Positions 11,067-21,932 of a DNA stretch of 64,000 bases are shown piece by piece. Made by a program: the position numbers and the translations under genes. Each line of letters opens with the position of its first letter. The stretch's first letter is position 1. The stretch covers positions 3,038,001 to 3,102,000 of the forward strand of contig NW_024104332.1 of NCBI RefSeq assembly GCF_003945595.2, written 5' to 3'. The notes beneath the pieces are model-generated. The model did not search any database. It was given only the letters and a program-made list of their open reading frames with translations, and was not told where the DNA came from. This DNA is from Pipra filicauda (lineage: Eukaryota; Chordata; Aves; Passeriformes; Pipridae).

Positions 11067-11412
11067 GTGAGCGCCGGGCGGGCGGGCGGGCGGGCGCGAC
11101 CGGTCAGTCACACAGCGCGCTGTGCTCTCCCCCCGCGCAGGTGACGGCAGCCCACGGACTGTGCCACTTGCTCGGCTACCGGCACGACACGAAACCCGCG
11201 TGGGAGCAGGTGCGGAGCGCGCCGGGGGAGGGCGCGGGGGGCGTGCGCGGTCCGGGCTGGCGCGGAGCGAAGCCCCCGCTAACTAGGGGCTCTCCCGGCG
11301 GCGCTGACCGCGGCTGCTCCCGCAGATGTACCAGAAGGAAGCGCAGATCCTGGAGGAGCTGAACCGCCTTACTGGCTCCCGGCTGCGGCCCCTCACCGCC
11401 GGCCTCTTCTGA
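10728..11412 (+). CDS. YBEY: YBEY metalloprotein, rRNA endoribonuclease family
   Basis: YbeY-family zinc-dependent endoribonuclease; in animals it acts in mitochondria on small-subunit rRNA and ribosome assembly. Three exons: 10728-11066, 11141-11209, 11326-11412 (TGA). Both introns are GT-AG, phase 0 and tiny (74 and 116 bp). Product 164 aa, close to the roughly 167 aa of the human protein. N-terminus MSVVLRNAQRSVPVRRAPLR; then PTDVLSFPFH and EYNLGDIFLGVEYIHQQC. The metal-binding HxxxHxxxxxH motif HGLCHLLGYRH lies wholly in exon 2, with His codons at 11153, 11165 and 11183. The ATG has a strong Kozak context (gccgccatga); an in-frame upstream ATG at 10662 would add 22 low-complexity residues and is not preferred. 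The stop lies 29 nt before the POFUT2 start. Confidence 0.95.
11141..11209 (+). CDS. YBEY: YBEY exon 2, zinc-binding motif
   Basis: 23 codons, acceptor gcgcag, donor gtgcgg. Encodes VTAAHGLCHLLGYRHD, containing all three metal-ligand histidines. Confidence 0.94.
11326..11412 (+). CDS. YBEY: YBEY exon 3
   Basis: 29 codons including TGA. Encodes MYQKEAQILEELNRLTGSRL and the terminal LTAGLF, aligned with the family C-terminus. Acceptor tcccgcag. Confidence 0.93.
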   Translation: MYQKEAQILEELNRLTGSRLRPLTAGLF

Positions 11413-11441
11413 GGGACCGCCCCGGACGTGGCGTGGAGGGG

Positions 11442-11620
11442 ATGGCGGCGCAGGGGCCCCGTGGCCGCCTCGCCTCGTCGCTGCCGCGGCTGCTGCTCGG
11501 CCTGGCCGCGCTCGCCGTGCCGCCGCCGCCCGCCGCCGCCCCCGAGCCGCCGCCCGCCGCCCTCCGCGCCGGCCACGCCGCCTCCTCGCTGCCCGCCGCC
11601 GCCACCGCCCCGCGCACCAG
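11442..11620 (+). CDS. POFUT2: POFUT2 exon 1, signal peptide
   Basis: GC-rich exon encoding residues 1-59 plus 2 nt of Arg60. Contains the [10 protein letters not shown] hydrophobic core of the signal peptide. Donor gtgagc. Confidence 0.9.
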
Positions 11621-14600
11621 GTGAGCGCCGCCGGACGCCGCCGGGGAGAAGCGAAAAGCCTCCAACAAAGCCTTTTAAGCGCTAATTTAGTCCGTGTTCC
11701 TTGGTCCTCTTACCATTCTTCCTCAGGCAGAGGGTTCCCAACTATCAGGCTGTAACGTCGTTGTTGATCTTCTCTGTGTTTTCTGGTTACTCCGACATGT
11801 CTTTAGTGGACCACAAATCTAAGATCCCCGATGTCCAATCTTCACCTCCCTCAGGCTTTTGTTTATTGAAGCTTATTGGAGCTAGTCCAGAGAAACTCAA
11901 AGCTTCAGTGGTTTAAAGAGCAAACTGTCAAGAGTCTGTGCAAAGAAACCTAGCCACCAGCTGCCATTAATTAAAATTTAGGAAAGTTACAGTATTTCTA
12001 ACGTGAGAAGTGGCAGCACCACTGGCCCCCACCGTGTCCAGCCCCAGGTCGATCCTGCCCACCAGCATCACATGCCCCTCATGTCTCCCGAGGGGACATG
12101 GTGGGTCCCTTGTGCAGGTGACCCGCTGTGTCTCTGAACCGTGATTTGGTAAAGGGCCTCCTTCACCTGCTAGTGCTTTTTTGGGTCGTTTCTGGAAGAT
12201 GTCGTCAAGGGAACCCACCAACTGCCAGTTGCACCCTTTTCCCCTGCTCCTCTGGAACGTGTCCTCCTGCCTTTATGTTCATCTCACACGAATTAGCCTG
12301 GGTAACACGCCAGTAGTTTCACTGTTCTCACCACACACCACGTTGCTCTCAGGGTGAGCAAGACGTCTGAGGGGTTCTCTCCTTGGCCCGCCACATCCTG
12401 CCCCACTGCAGGAAAGGCTCGTGGCATGTGCCACCTTGATGATGCCCCGTGAGGAGAACACAGTGGCCCTCCCAGCCCCTGCAGCACACGCTGCTCTGCC
12501 TTCCCTTACTTCTTCTCCTTCCACCTTCTGAGTGCCACAAACTCACGAAAGAGGAACAGTTTCCATCCCAACAGAGTTTGCATCATGTGATCAGGGGGTA
12601 AATGTAGACCACGTAAAAGTTTCGAGCTCATCCCCAAAGTAATGGCATTCCTTTGTTTTCCCCAGATACCTTTTGTACGATGTAAATCCCCCTGAAGGGT
12701 TCAACCTTCGCAGAGACGTCTACGTTCGCATTGCTTCCCTTGTAAAGACCCTGCGGAAAAGTGAAAACTGGGTGTTAGTCCTGCCTCCTTGGGGGAGGCT
12801 TTATCACTGGCAGAGCCCCGATATCCTTCAGGTCCGGATCCCTTGGTCTGAGTTCTTTGATATCCCAAGCCTCAACAGGAACATCCCTGTCATTGAATAT
12901 GAGCAGTTCCTTGCAGGTGGAGTATAGGATCATGCAGTTCTACAATTGACTAAATGTTTCCGATGGTTTCTTCACAGGTTTGTCCTTATAGAGGGCTTTT
13001 AGCCTTACATGTGAAATAATAAAAAGGTTTGAGGGGGTGAGAGAATGGCTGGGAAGGAGTTTTACTGAGTTACAAAACCGCTAGGATGAAATAATCCAAT
13101 TATTTCGCAACTTCTTTGATGTCAACTTCCTATGGTCCCCAGAGACAGACAGTTAACACGTGTGGTTAAATTCAGAGATTTCTGCCTGGTTTTGACCATA
13201 GATTTGCACTCCCATGGTCACACCGTTGTGTTTGGCACATTACATCATACAGAGCTGGGTGGGAGTAGCAGGTGGTCACATTGCCTGACCCTTTCAACTT
13301 TTCTGGCTCACACAGAATTTATTTTCCATTTTTTAGAGAGAAAGCAGGGAAGAGAGAGGAGTGTCATACTGGCGTTTCTAGCAGGTTTTTAACTGCAAGT
13401 GATGCTAGTTCATACCTTTCTCGTGTGGGTTTTCATGCTCACAAATCCTTTGCTTTGCCTTCTGCTCAGAGTCAGGTGGGCCCTTTATTGAACAGATTTA
13501 TGTGCTACAAGGCTACGCAGAAGGATGGAAAGAAGGAACATGGGAAGAAAAAATCAATGAAAGGCCATGCATTGATCAGCTGATGTATTCTAAGGACAAA
13601 CACGAGTACTACAGGTAACATCTAGCAGTCCTTTTGATCTTCTTTTCAGTGGTATTCAGTGAGACAGTTGCCTGCTTTTAACAAAATAGACTGGTGTGGT
13701 TGTTGCAATGTTATCTGTGAATCCCTGAATGCTCGGGGTTCACGTTTTTTAAAAAAAAACATAAATAATAAGGTGTATTGATATGAGAAAATCTAACTTT
13801 AGAAACTTGTTGTTCCACACAAAAACGGTAAAAAGGAGGTGGCTGGTTTGCTGGCATTATATATTGTCTTTATAGGATGTACTGTTTATTATTTTTGTTA
13901 TGTATATGACGTTAATTTAAAATACACGCCTGTGAACCAATCCTTGGTGTTCCCTTTTAGGGGCTGGTTCTGGGGTTACGAGGAAACACGAGGCCTAACC
14001 GTCTCTTGTTTGTCTGTCCAAGGATCTGCTTCCATTGTGGCGCCCATCCTTCTGAAGAACACTTCAGCGCAGTGAGTTGCCTTGTCTTACTATTTATTGT
14101 TGTCTTGTGTGCCCACAAACCTATTGCCAGGTGTGAAGAGCAGGGGGAACTTAAAGGCTGCATCCCACTGTTGTGCTACTTCATCGCTGAGTTGCTGAAA
14201 ACCATTGAAATCATTACAGAAGGGATTTACACTGTCAGAAATGCTTAACTGTGAATTCGGTGAAGTGCTACAGCGCTAAAATGTAAGAGGAAATAGCCTT
14301 TAGCGCCTTTAAATTCTCTCTCAGGTAGCTAAATGTCCTTGCCATCCTGTGTTTGCCTTTCCTTTCTTTACTCTTTACGTGGTGCTGGGTCAAGAGGGAA
14401 TAAACAGAGTGGAATCGGTGTTTCTCAGGCCGGGATCTCAGATGGTGAGGTGCAGTGCCTGGTCTCCTGTGGCATCCATCCTCAGTGCTGTGAGCTGGGT
14501 TTAGAGAAGGCAAGCAGCAAGTTTCGTCTTTCTGATGAGAGCAGTGGGGATCTGTAGTACCTCCTACGGGGAGCAGAGGAAGCAAAGTGCTGTTTTTTTA

Positions 14601-17600
14601 ACAGGAATGTTCTTCTGTTGTAGGAGTTCCACCTTAATCCTGGCCAGTGGCAGCACGGTTCCCTTCTCCCTCCAGTGGGCTGTGGGTCACAATTTGCCTT
14701 CTAGAGAACAGATTGGCAGCTTGTCCCTCATTCCCTGTGCTCCCTTTGCAAACAGATCATAGCCTGTGCTTTATCCTAGCAAATGTATAAACACATGGTA
14801 TAATGTAAATTCTATTCCTAAGGGAACTGCACGCAGTTTTACCATTTTTAATAGGTCAGTGATGTTAGACAGAGCTGAAAACCTTCTTCATGACCACTAC
14901 GGAGGGAAAGATTACTGGAATGTGAGTATTTTTCAGTTAGCTTCTCTGGACTTTTTACTTGCCTCTGCTAAATATTCAGTAACCTCTGTGAGCTTGAGTT
15001 TTGCCTCAGGTTTCTTTTCTTGGAAGTAACTTGTGTCTTATGTTTCAGCAAGATGTGCTAGAGATGGTCCTCAAGCTGCTGTGGATTAATGTAACACAGG
15101 AGTTTGTCCTCTTTTGTCCCTAAAGACCCAGTGCTGCAGGGCATGGTGTTTAGAAGGCCCTCCCCTGTACAACACATCTACAATCAGAGGGGAGCAGTTC
15201 TTGTTTAGTCAACCTCAAGGTTAGACTTTTCAAAAGAATTCCCAGAAGTGCTCAGTATTGTCCCAGCTCTCTCCCCATCATCTTCAATGGCAAAATTCCC
15301 ACGGGTTTCAAGGTAACTGGTCACCTCCCAAGGGTGTATGGTAAAGTAATTCCTATGCTCAAAGCTTTAAGAAAAAGTTAAGGCTTAGCCACAGGAAAAT
15401 TATGTGGAGTGCTTGATATAATTAAAACTGTTAAGAGAAAATGACTCATATAATACTACAAAACAAGTTACACAGACCTCAGTCTTGTAAGATGTGAGCA
15501 TCTGGCTATTCACTTGGGATATAGCATATTTTTCAGAAATGGACCAAACAGTAGTTTTCTAACCTTGTACTTTTCATTGAGAGTGACTTTCCAAACAGAG
15601 AAATGCAGCCCACAGATCATTTTTGAGTCTGACTTGTAGTCCTGTAAAAGCAGACCTGAAATCCACATGGATCCATAACACACATTCTTAGCAGTGGCAC
15701 TTTAAATGTTGCCTCAGTGGGTTTGCCTCATGTCCAAACAGAAAGTCACTCACTGCAGCTTGGGCCCAGGGCCTCTTCTCTTTCCATACCCCTCTGAGAA
15801 GCATCTCTCCCTTCTCTGTTTCTTTGCAGACAAAAAGGGAGAAATATGGAAAGAGTGGCAGTATCAGACATGTAGATTTGAAACACATTCTTCTAAGAGA
15901 AGGGGAGCCAGGTACAGAGAGCACACACTTCCTGAAGTGTATCAGTGGAGCTCACACATTCACCTGTTATCTCTTTTACACATGCTGTTGCAAAATAAGT
16001 GTCCACACAGACCAGCTGCTGTCAGGGGAGTGGTTTGTGCTTGGGAGAGGCTCGGCACAGCAATACTGCCTGGGTGCCAAATGTGGTGTGGCAGTCACAC
16101 AGTCCAACAGGATGAAGCTCAGACATGTTTGACACAAGCATAGCATCCAAAGATGTTCATTGCCCTGCACTGCCATGGGTTTGCTGCCTCTTGGGCATAC
16201 CATTCATCACACCTCAGGGAAGGTATCCCATGACCTGACTCGACAGGGAGGAAAAATCTCACTTTGAACTGCAGCATGAGTGTTCTGCAGCAGACAGCGT
16301 GTACATCCTCCCTGATGTCAGTGTTTTGCTGGAGGATTTGGGATGGAGTGAAACCACCCCAGCTGGCAACCAAACCTCAGGCAGCTGCTCGCTTACTCCC
16401 CCACCAGCAGGATTGAGAATTGGAAGGGTAAAAGCTGGAAAATTCATGGGTTGAGATAAAGACAGTTTAATGGGGAAAGCAGAAAAGGCCTGGAGTCTTT
16501 TTGTTGCATTTCTTTGGTGCCCATCAGACGATAGACTTGCATAAAATGAAGAATTAGGCCAAACTGCCAAGTGTCCTCTGTAAGCAGCGTAAGTGCTGGG
16601 ATTTCCTTCATTCTGTTGTGTGTGCCTGTTAATAAAAGGGCTATATATGACTGTGTGTAATGGTAACTGCATCACAGGAACTTGGAAAGGGTTGTTATCC
16701 ATAGGTTAAGGACATAACCCTTTTTTTGTCACTTTTCCACTGAATTTGACAGGAATGTCTGTGGCTAGATGCTTAATTTTTTTTAAAGCAGGTTTTATTC
16801 TTACACGTGTTTTGCAAACTAAAGTCTTTGCCCAGCTTTTGTTTCCAAAAGTGAGGTGCATTGCTAGAGTGTTTAATTTGGTATATTATGTGTTCTGTTG
16901 TGTAAGTAACTGAAGTCTACTCCCTACACCTGTGTGTTGCAGGGGCAGTTGAGCGTGCTGGTTATAAATGTGATTGTAATTAGAATTAAACAGTTATGTC
17001 TCGGATGAAAGGTTAGAAATTGTTGCTTATATTGCTGCATGGACGTGCCAGAAGTTACCACATTCTGAAGTGCTGTGTATGTGCAGCTTTCTCCATTTCT
17101 CATTTTTAGCTCTCCCTTTTTCTGACTTGGCCTCTGTTCTTATTCCCCCAGACCCGTCGGAGCATGGTGTTTGCTAAACACCTCCGTGTGGTGGGAGACG
17201 AGTTTAGAAGGAAGTATCTTCAATCCACGGATGAGGCAGACAGGACTCATTACAAGGAGGACTGGACACAGATGAAGGTAAAATCATGACAGTCTGTTTC
17301 CCATAAGAAATGTAATTTTTACTTCATTTGTGTACTCCTGGCTATGTGCTGCAGGGCGTGTTGGAAGACACAGGTGAGTCTAACTCTCCTGCTCACACCA
17401 GGGCAGACAGGCATGTTCCTTGTGCACCTTCTCCCCATGTGCCATGAGTTAACGGAGTCTGTTGAGGGGTGCCTGGTTCTGGGTGTCAGATCTTTGCTGC
17501 CCTCATTTCGGTAAAGGAAACTTGAATTGCTTCTTGCATTCAGCGTCATGAGTGGGTGGGAAGTTCAGCTGCAAACTGCCAGCTGAGGATTTATTTGGTC

Positions 17601-19322
17601 AAGGAGAGCATTTTTTGCTTACAAAGACTTCATGCTCTAGTTTCTCTTGTGTGATGCAGGCCATCCAGAGATCAAAACGTTGCAACGAGTGTCCCAAACT
17701 ACTCCCAGTCCTTATTTTGAAATTTCTTTCTGCAACTAGAGTGATTCAGTGCCTTATCCAGAGATGATGCATTCTGGCCTTTTTGGTGTGAATGTATAGT
17801 GGCGCTCTCAAGTTTTAAAGTTTAGTGGTCTTTCTCTCGTAGGTTAAGACGGGCACAGCTCTAGGTGGTCCATACCTTGGGGTTCATCTCAGAAGGAAAG
17901 ACTTCATTTGGGGTCACAGAGAAGATGTGCCTTCCCTGCAAGGAGCAGTAAAGAAAATCCGCAGCCTCTTGGAGATGCTTAAACTTGAAAAAGTTTTTGT
18001 AGCCACTGATGCTGTCGAGGAGGGTAGGTAGATCCCACTCACTTCAGGATTGATAACTTCTGACAATGAGTGCTGCCATTACCACTTCACTTTTATAAAT
18101 GACTGGGATCAATGCCTCCATCACCGAATGGGAATTGAGCAGGTCTGGACAGCTGTATCCTTCCAGCTTGAGAAGTTGGTATCAAACCATTCATTTAGTA
18201 TTTCCCATGGAAGGTTTGACAGTCTCTACAGTGGGGAATCGTGAGTTGAATTTGCCTATTCCTTCTCCTCTTTCTTCCATCCCACATTTTCTCTGGTAGG
18301 AAGGGTCCTCTGAAGTCTCCCACCCAGCCTTCCCCTTGGCTGCCCCTGGCTATGTGTGGCCAAGGCTTAGAAACCCACAATGGTGGGCTTTCCCCCACCA
18401 GTCCTTATCCCAGGGCTGCACTCCCATCCCAGTAGTATCGAGGGATCTGTTTCGATACATGATGTTAGAATAACTCTGCAAGGCATGGCACCTGCAGCCT
18501 TAAGTTTGCTGCCAAGAAAGGCCTCTCGGTACACCTGCCCTGTAGTGAGGCTAATGGGACTAATCTGTTCTTGCAGACTTCCCCGTGTCCTCAGAATTGG
18601 CCCCCTCAGCACTGTGATCCTGCCCCACCGGTTCCCCTCCCCACCCACCATTCTGTGAATTACTGTGTTGTAAAATCTCTCAGTGGATTTTGGTGTCACT
18701 TGCTTTGTAACTCTTCACCCAGGGTTTTCTTAGACACATCACGTGACAGCAGCGGGTTGTTCTTCATAATGTCAAGATAAAATTGTGTCTTTCCTTTTCT
18801 CAGAGATTGAATTGCTCAAGAAACTGCTGCCTGAGATGGTGAGGTTTGAACCCTCTTGGGAGGAGCTGGAACTCTATAAGGATGGGGGCTTGGCCGTGAT
18901 TGACCAGTGGATTTGTGCACATGCAAGGTAGTGAACCTGACTTTTTATTTAAGGAGCCAAATCTTAATGTCACTGTCACAAAACTGAATATGATTTTTGG
19001 CCCAGCTGTAGTTCTTTACAAATCATATAAGATATATAATTGCGATGTATATAATAGATGTATAATAGTTATATTGTGTATAGAGATGATGATCATTTCA
19101 TTATTGTATCATTTCAATGAACAGTAAAGTTGGTCCCCCTCACAAACCCTTTCTGATCTTTTTCACAGGTATTTTATAGGCACCTCAGTTTCAACATTTT
19201 CCTTCCGAATCCATGAGGAAAGAGAGATCTTGGGATTTGACCCAAAAACAACTTACAACCGATTTTGTGGTGAAACAGAGAAAAACTGTGAGCAGCCAAC
19301 TCACTGGAAAATTGTCTATTAA
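11442..19322 (+). CDS. POFUT2: POFUT2, GDP-fucose protein O-fucosyltransferase 2
   Basis: ER-lumen enzyme that transfers fucose from GDP-fucose to Ser/Thr of folded thrombospondin type-1 repeats. Nine exons: 11442-11620, 12666-12916, 13470-13614, 13961-14071, 14855-14921, 17152-17277, 17843-18023, 18804-18927, 19169-19322. All are GT-AG and codon phases close exactly: 1338 nt, 445 aa (human about 429). Hydrophobic Leu/Ala-rich signal peptide in residues 1-30, then an Ala/Pro-rich stretch. Catalytic base in NPPEGFN (Glu70, matching human Glu54) and donor-binding HLRRKDF (Arg310, matching human Arg294). C-terminus ends QPTHWKIVY. The start is the ATG at 11442; the GTG at 11433 is not used. No disruption seen; complete and probably functional. 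Confidence 0.96.
11621..12665 (+). other. POFUT2 intron 1
   Basis: 1.05 kb, CpG-rich only at its start. An ATTAAA at 11970-11975 is the first polyadenylation-type hexamer I found downstream of the YBEY stop. No gene or known repeat seen. Confidence 0.7.
12666..12916 (+). CDS. POFUT2: POFUT2 exon 2, catalytic Glu
   Basis: 251 nt. [34 protein letters not shown] and [10 protein letters not shown], through the start of EYEQFLAE. Acceptor tttccccag, donor gtggag. Confidence 0.96.
13470..13614 (+). CDS. POFUT2: POFUT2 exon 3
   Basis: 145 nt: [39 protein letters not shown]. Acceptor tgctcag, donor gtaaca. Confidence 0.96.
13961..14071 (+). CDS. POFUT2: POFUT2 exon 4
   Basis: 111 nt: [20 protein letters not shown] and [15 protein letters not shown]. 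Acceptor ccttttag, donor gtgagt. Confidence 0.96.
14855..14921 (+). CDS. POFUT2: POFUT2 exon 5
   Basis: 67 nt: [20 protein letters not shown]. Acceptor tttaatag, donor gtgagt. Confidence 0.95.
14922..17151 (+). other. POFUT2 intron 5
   Basis: 2.2 kb, the largest POFUT2 intron. It holds an antisense LTR fragment at about 16344-16492; otherwise no gene or repeat recognised. Confidence 0.7.
16344..16492 (-). mobile_element. ERVL-type LTR fragment (3' part)
   Basis: On the minus strand this matches the 3' half of the common avian ERVL LTR also present at 42251-42551: the landmark around aaactgtctttatctcaacc, then ttttacccttccaattctc, an agcgagcagctgc block and an agctggggtggtttca end. It is an old endogenous remnant with no coding part. 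Confidence 0.75.
17152..17277 (+). CDS. POFUT2: POFUT2 exon 6
   Basis: 126 nt, phase 0 at both ends: [20 protein letters not shown] then a charged stretch ending WTQMK. Acceptor tcccccag, donor gtaaaa. Confidence 0.95.
17843..18023 (+). CDS. POFUT2: POFUT2 exon 7, GDP-fucose binding
   Basis: 181 nt: [20 protein letters not shown] and [11 protein letters not shown]. Holds Arg310 of the HLRRKDF donor-binding motif. Acceptor ctcgtag, donor gtaggt. Confidence 0.96.
18804..18927 (+). CDS. POFUT2: POFUT2 exon 8
   Basis: 124 nt: [20 protein letters not shown] and [13 protein letters not shown]. Acceptor ttctcag, donor gtagtg. Confidence 0.95.
19169..19322 (+). CDS. POFUT2: POFUT2 exon 9 with stop
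   Basis: 154 nt: [19 protein letters not shown] to [13 protein letters not shown] at 19320-19322. Acceptor ttcacag. An ATTAAA hexamer overlaps the stop, and a CR1 begins about 30 nt downstream. Confidence 0.95.
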
Positions 19323-19323
19323 A
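19318..19323 (+). terminator. Candidate poly(A) hexamer overlapping the POFUT2 stop
   Basis: ATTAAA formed by the last Tyr codon and the TAA. No AATAAA is found between the stop and the CR1 at 19352. If used, the 3' UTR would be only about 15-30 nt. Hexamer seen in the sequence; its use is inferred. Confidence 0.35.
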
Positions 19324-19351
19324 TACAGAGAAATACAAGGGCTTCAGTAAT

Positions 19352-20278
19352 CATAGAATCAGCTGGGTTGGAAGGGACCTCCGAGATCATCAAGTCCAAC
19401 CCTTGATCCGCTACTGCTGCGGTTACTAGGCCATGGCACTAAATGCACATCCAGTCTCTTTTTAAAAATCTCCAGGGACGGAGAATCCACCACTTCCCTG
19501 GGCAGCCCATTCCAATGGCTGACCACCCTCTCTGTAAAGAAATTCTTTCTAATATCTAACCTAAACCTCCCCTGGCACAGCTTAGACCGAGCCCTCTTGT
19601 CTTACTGATAGTTGCCTGGGAAAAGAGACCAACCCCCACCTGGCTACACCCTCCTTTCAGGGAGTTGTAGAGAGTGAGGAGGTCTCCCCTGAACCTCCTC
19701 TTCTCCAGGCTGAACAGCCCCAGCTCCCTCAGCCTCTCCTCATAGGACTTGTGCTCAAGTCCCTTCACCAGCCTCATTGCCCTCCTCTGGACCTGCTCCA
19801 GGACCTCAATATCCTTCCTGAACTGAGGGGCCCAGAACTGGACACAGTACTCCAGGTGTGGCCTCACCAACGCTGAGTACAGGGGAAGAATCACTTCCTT
19901 GGACCTGTTTGCCACACTGTTCCTGATACAGGCCAGGATGCCGTTGACCTTCTTGGCCACCTGGGCACACTGTTGGCTCATGTTCAGCTTCCTATCAATC
20001 CAAACTCCCAGGTCCCTCTCTGTCTGGCTGCTCTCCAGCCACTCTGTCCCCAGCCTGTAGCACTGCTGGGGGTTGTTGTGGCCAAAGTGCAGGACCCGGC
20101 ACTTGGCCTTGTTGAACCTCATCCCCTTGGAATCAGCCCAACTCTCCAACCTATCCAGGTCCCTCTGCAGAGCCCTCCTGCCTTCCAGCTGATCGACACT
20201 CCCCCCCAGCTTAGTGTCATATTGTGAGAGCTCAAAAGAATAAGGAAGAACTATGGGGAAATACCTCCCTTGGACCAA
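19352..20278 (-). repeat. CR1 LINE with C-terminal ORF2 remnant
   Basis: 0.93-kb minus-strand CR1. Its 3' tail (complement of tcatagaatcagctgggttg) starts 30 nt after the POFUT2 stop. Its ORF2 remnant reads over about 240 codons from 20278 down to 19556: [79 protein letters not shown]. 5' truncated, so immobile, but one of the youngest-looking copies in the window. Confidence 0.93.
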
Positions 20279-21702
20279 ACTATGATGCAGCCCTGTACTC
20301 TCAGTTCCTGCTCCCCTTCCAATAGGAAGAGTGCGACATGGGGGGGCTGTACTGCTCAGTCACTCTCTGTCTCTGGACCTCTCAGCATTTTTACGTGGTA
20401 GCCTCCTGGGGCAGAGGCAGCTTCCTCGCTCCTGGGGCAGACCTCCCTCTTGGCTGCTGCACATGGGTCCCCTCTGGAGCTGTGGAGCTGCGTGCTGGGA
20501 GGTGGCAAAGCAATGCCTGGGATGCAGCTCTTTAAACCAGATTCACCTACTGGAGCATTTCTTACCTGTCCATGGTTCCCTGTGAGGGTCCACAGTCATT
20601 TTTAGATAGAAGGACAGGAGAGCTCTTGTCCATGTCCCAGGGTGTGCTCACCTTGGGAGCACACACTCCAAGAGGAACCGAGCTACCACAGGAATCAAGG
20701 CAGGCAGGGACTGCTCCTGCTCCCAGGGAAGAGTCTGCAGCACCCACCCCTTGGGTACTCACCTTCCGGTGAGGGCACATTGCCCGACAGAGAAAGAGGT
20801 TGGCGCCTGGTGGAGCAGGGCCAAGGTGCTACTCTCCTGAGGCAGCTCTCTCTGCCTCACACAGCAGAGTCTCCATGGCCAGGCTGCAGGAGCTCGGTGC
20901 ATTCAGCACATGCAGCTGGAAATCAGGCACGGCTGCTCTCCCTCTCGGGAGGTTGGTTCAGGACCTGAGATTTCCACTGGTTTGTTTCCACAAAGGAAAG
21001 AGACACAAGGGAATACCTTTGCTGCAGTGCTGTGCTCAGAGTCAATCAGCCTCCACATGGTCATGACAGCTCTATGGGCCCAGAGCTCTGGCTCAGCAGG
21101 CTCTGGGCCACAGCCCCATGGCCTGGGCAGCCGTGGGGGCCCAGGCTGGCCCACAGCCCTGCCCCTGCCCCTGGCCGACAGAACCCAGCGGACGTGCCCC
21201 GCCAGGGACCCCTTGCCCTCCTTGTCCCCAGCCAGGCCAGCCTGGCCCCCTTGGCGCTGTCCCCACCCTCCCGCCCAGGCCTCCAGCCCTTCTGCCGCAG
21301 GCACGGCAGACGCCCCGGGCAAGCGCCACAGCAGCCGGCCAACACCTGGGCAGGACACAGATGGCACTTCCTGCCTGGGACAGGGCTTCTGGCCATCTCC
21401 AAGGACCTTTGGCTCAGGGATCCCCACAGCTCCAGCCTTTGCCCAGCTGCTCTGCTGCAAGCTTGGAGGCTTCAGCACAGCACCACCAAAAGCCAAGAGG
21501 ACTTAGGGCTCTTTCTCTTCTCACTGAACACCTGGGCAAGCGTTGCTGAGCACAAGGACCCTTTTTCCCCTCTTCCCCAATGCCCTGTGCAAACTGGGCA
21601 CCAAAAAACACTTCTGAGCTTCTGTATGTGACAAGAGGAATTTTATATTCCCATGCTGGGGTAAAGGAAAGTGCCTGAAGAGGAGGGGTCTTCCTTGCAG
21701 GC
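20279..21702 (-). pseudogene. Fragment of a further MROH-like copy
   Basis: Between the CR1 and the main MROH-like copy. Positions 21017-21071 read on the minus strand as AVMTMWRLIDSEHSTAAK between an AG acceptor and a gtattc donor, a relative of the exon at 26260-26395 (AAVSMWRAIISLRTTAEWVL). The adjoining intron 21072-21190 also resembles 26396-26490. The rest of this stretch is GC-rich with no exon I can defend; a good donor context (ggaag|gtgagt) near 20770 may mark another relic. Confidence 0.5.
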
Positions 21703-21932
21703 TCACGTGGCCCCAGCAGACACCGCTTCCCACATCAAGCCTCCCCAGAGCTCAGGCAGCACAGCCACAAACTGCCCCGCAGAGCAGGACAGCTCTTGCA
21801 GGCCCCGCACAGCCAGTCTGGCGGCTGCTGCAGTCTGGAGGATGGAGCTCTGAGCAGCTTCAATCACATAGCAGCTCTGACGCGCCAGGCTTGAGATGTC
21901 AAGGCTGGTGTCATTCCGCATACGCTGAAGGG
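21703..21932 (-). pseudogene. MROH-like terminal exon, acceptor lost
   Basis: RMRNDTSLDISSLARQSCYV, IEAAQSSILQTAAAARLAVR, and a TGA at 21705-21703. The phase set by upstream exons predicts an acceptor ending at 21933, where the sequence reads gcac rather than gcag. The next real AG (21926-21925) would throw the frame into an early stop. Confidence 0.65.

Larger units (their letters stand above)
9500..11640. promoter_or_regulatory. CpG island over the MCM3AP/YBEY/POFUT2 starts
   Basis: About 2.1 kb of very GC- and CpG-rich sequence containing MCM3AP exon 1, all of YBEY and POFUT2 exon 1, with sharp transitions to AT-richer DNA on both sides. This pattern is typical of a housekeeping-gene promoter. 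Extent judged by eye. Confidence 0.8.
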
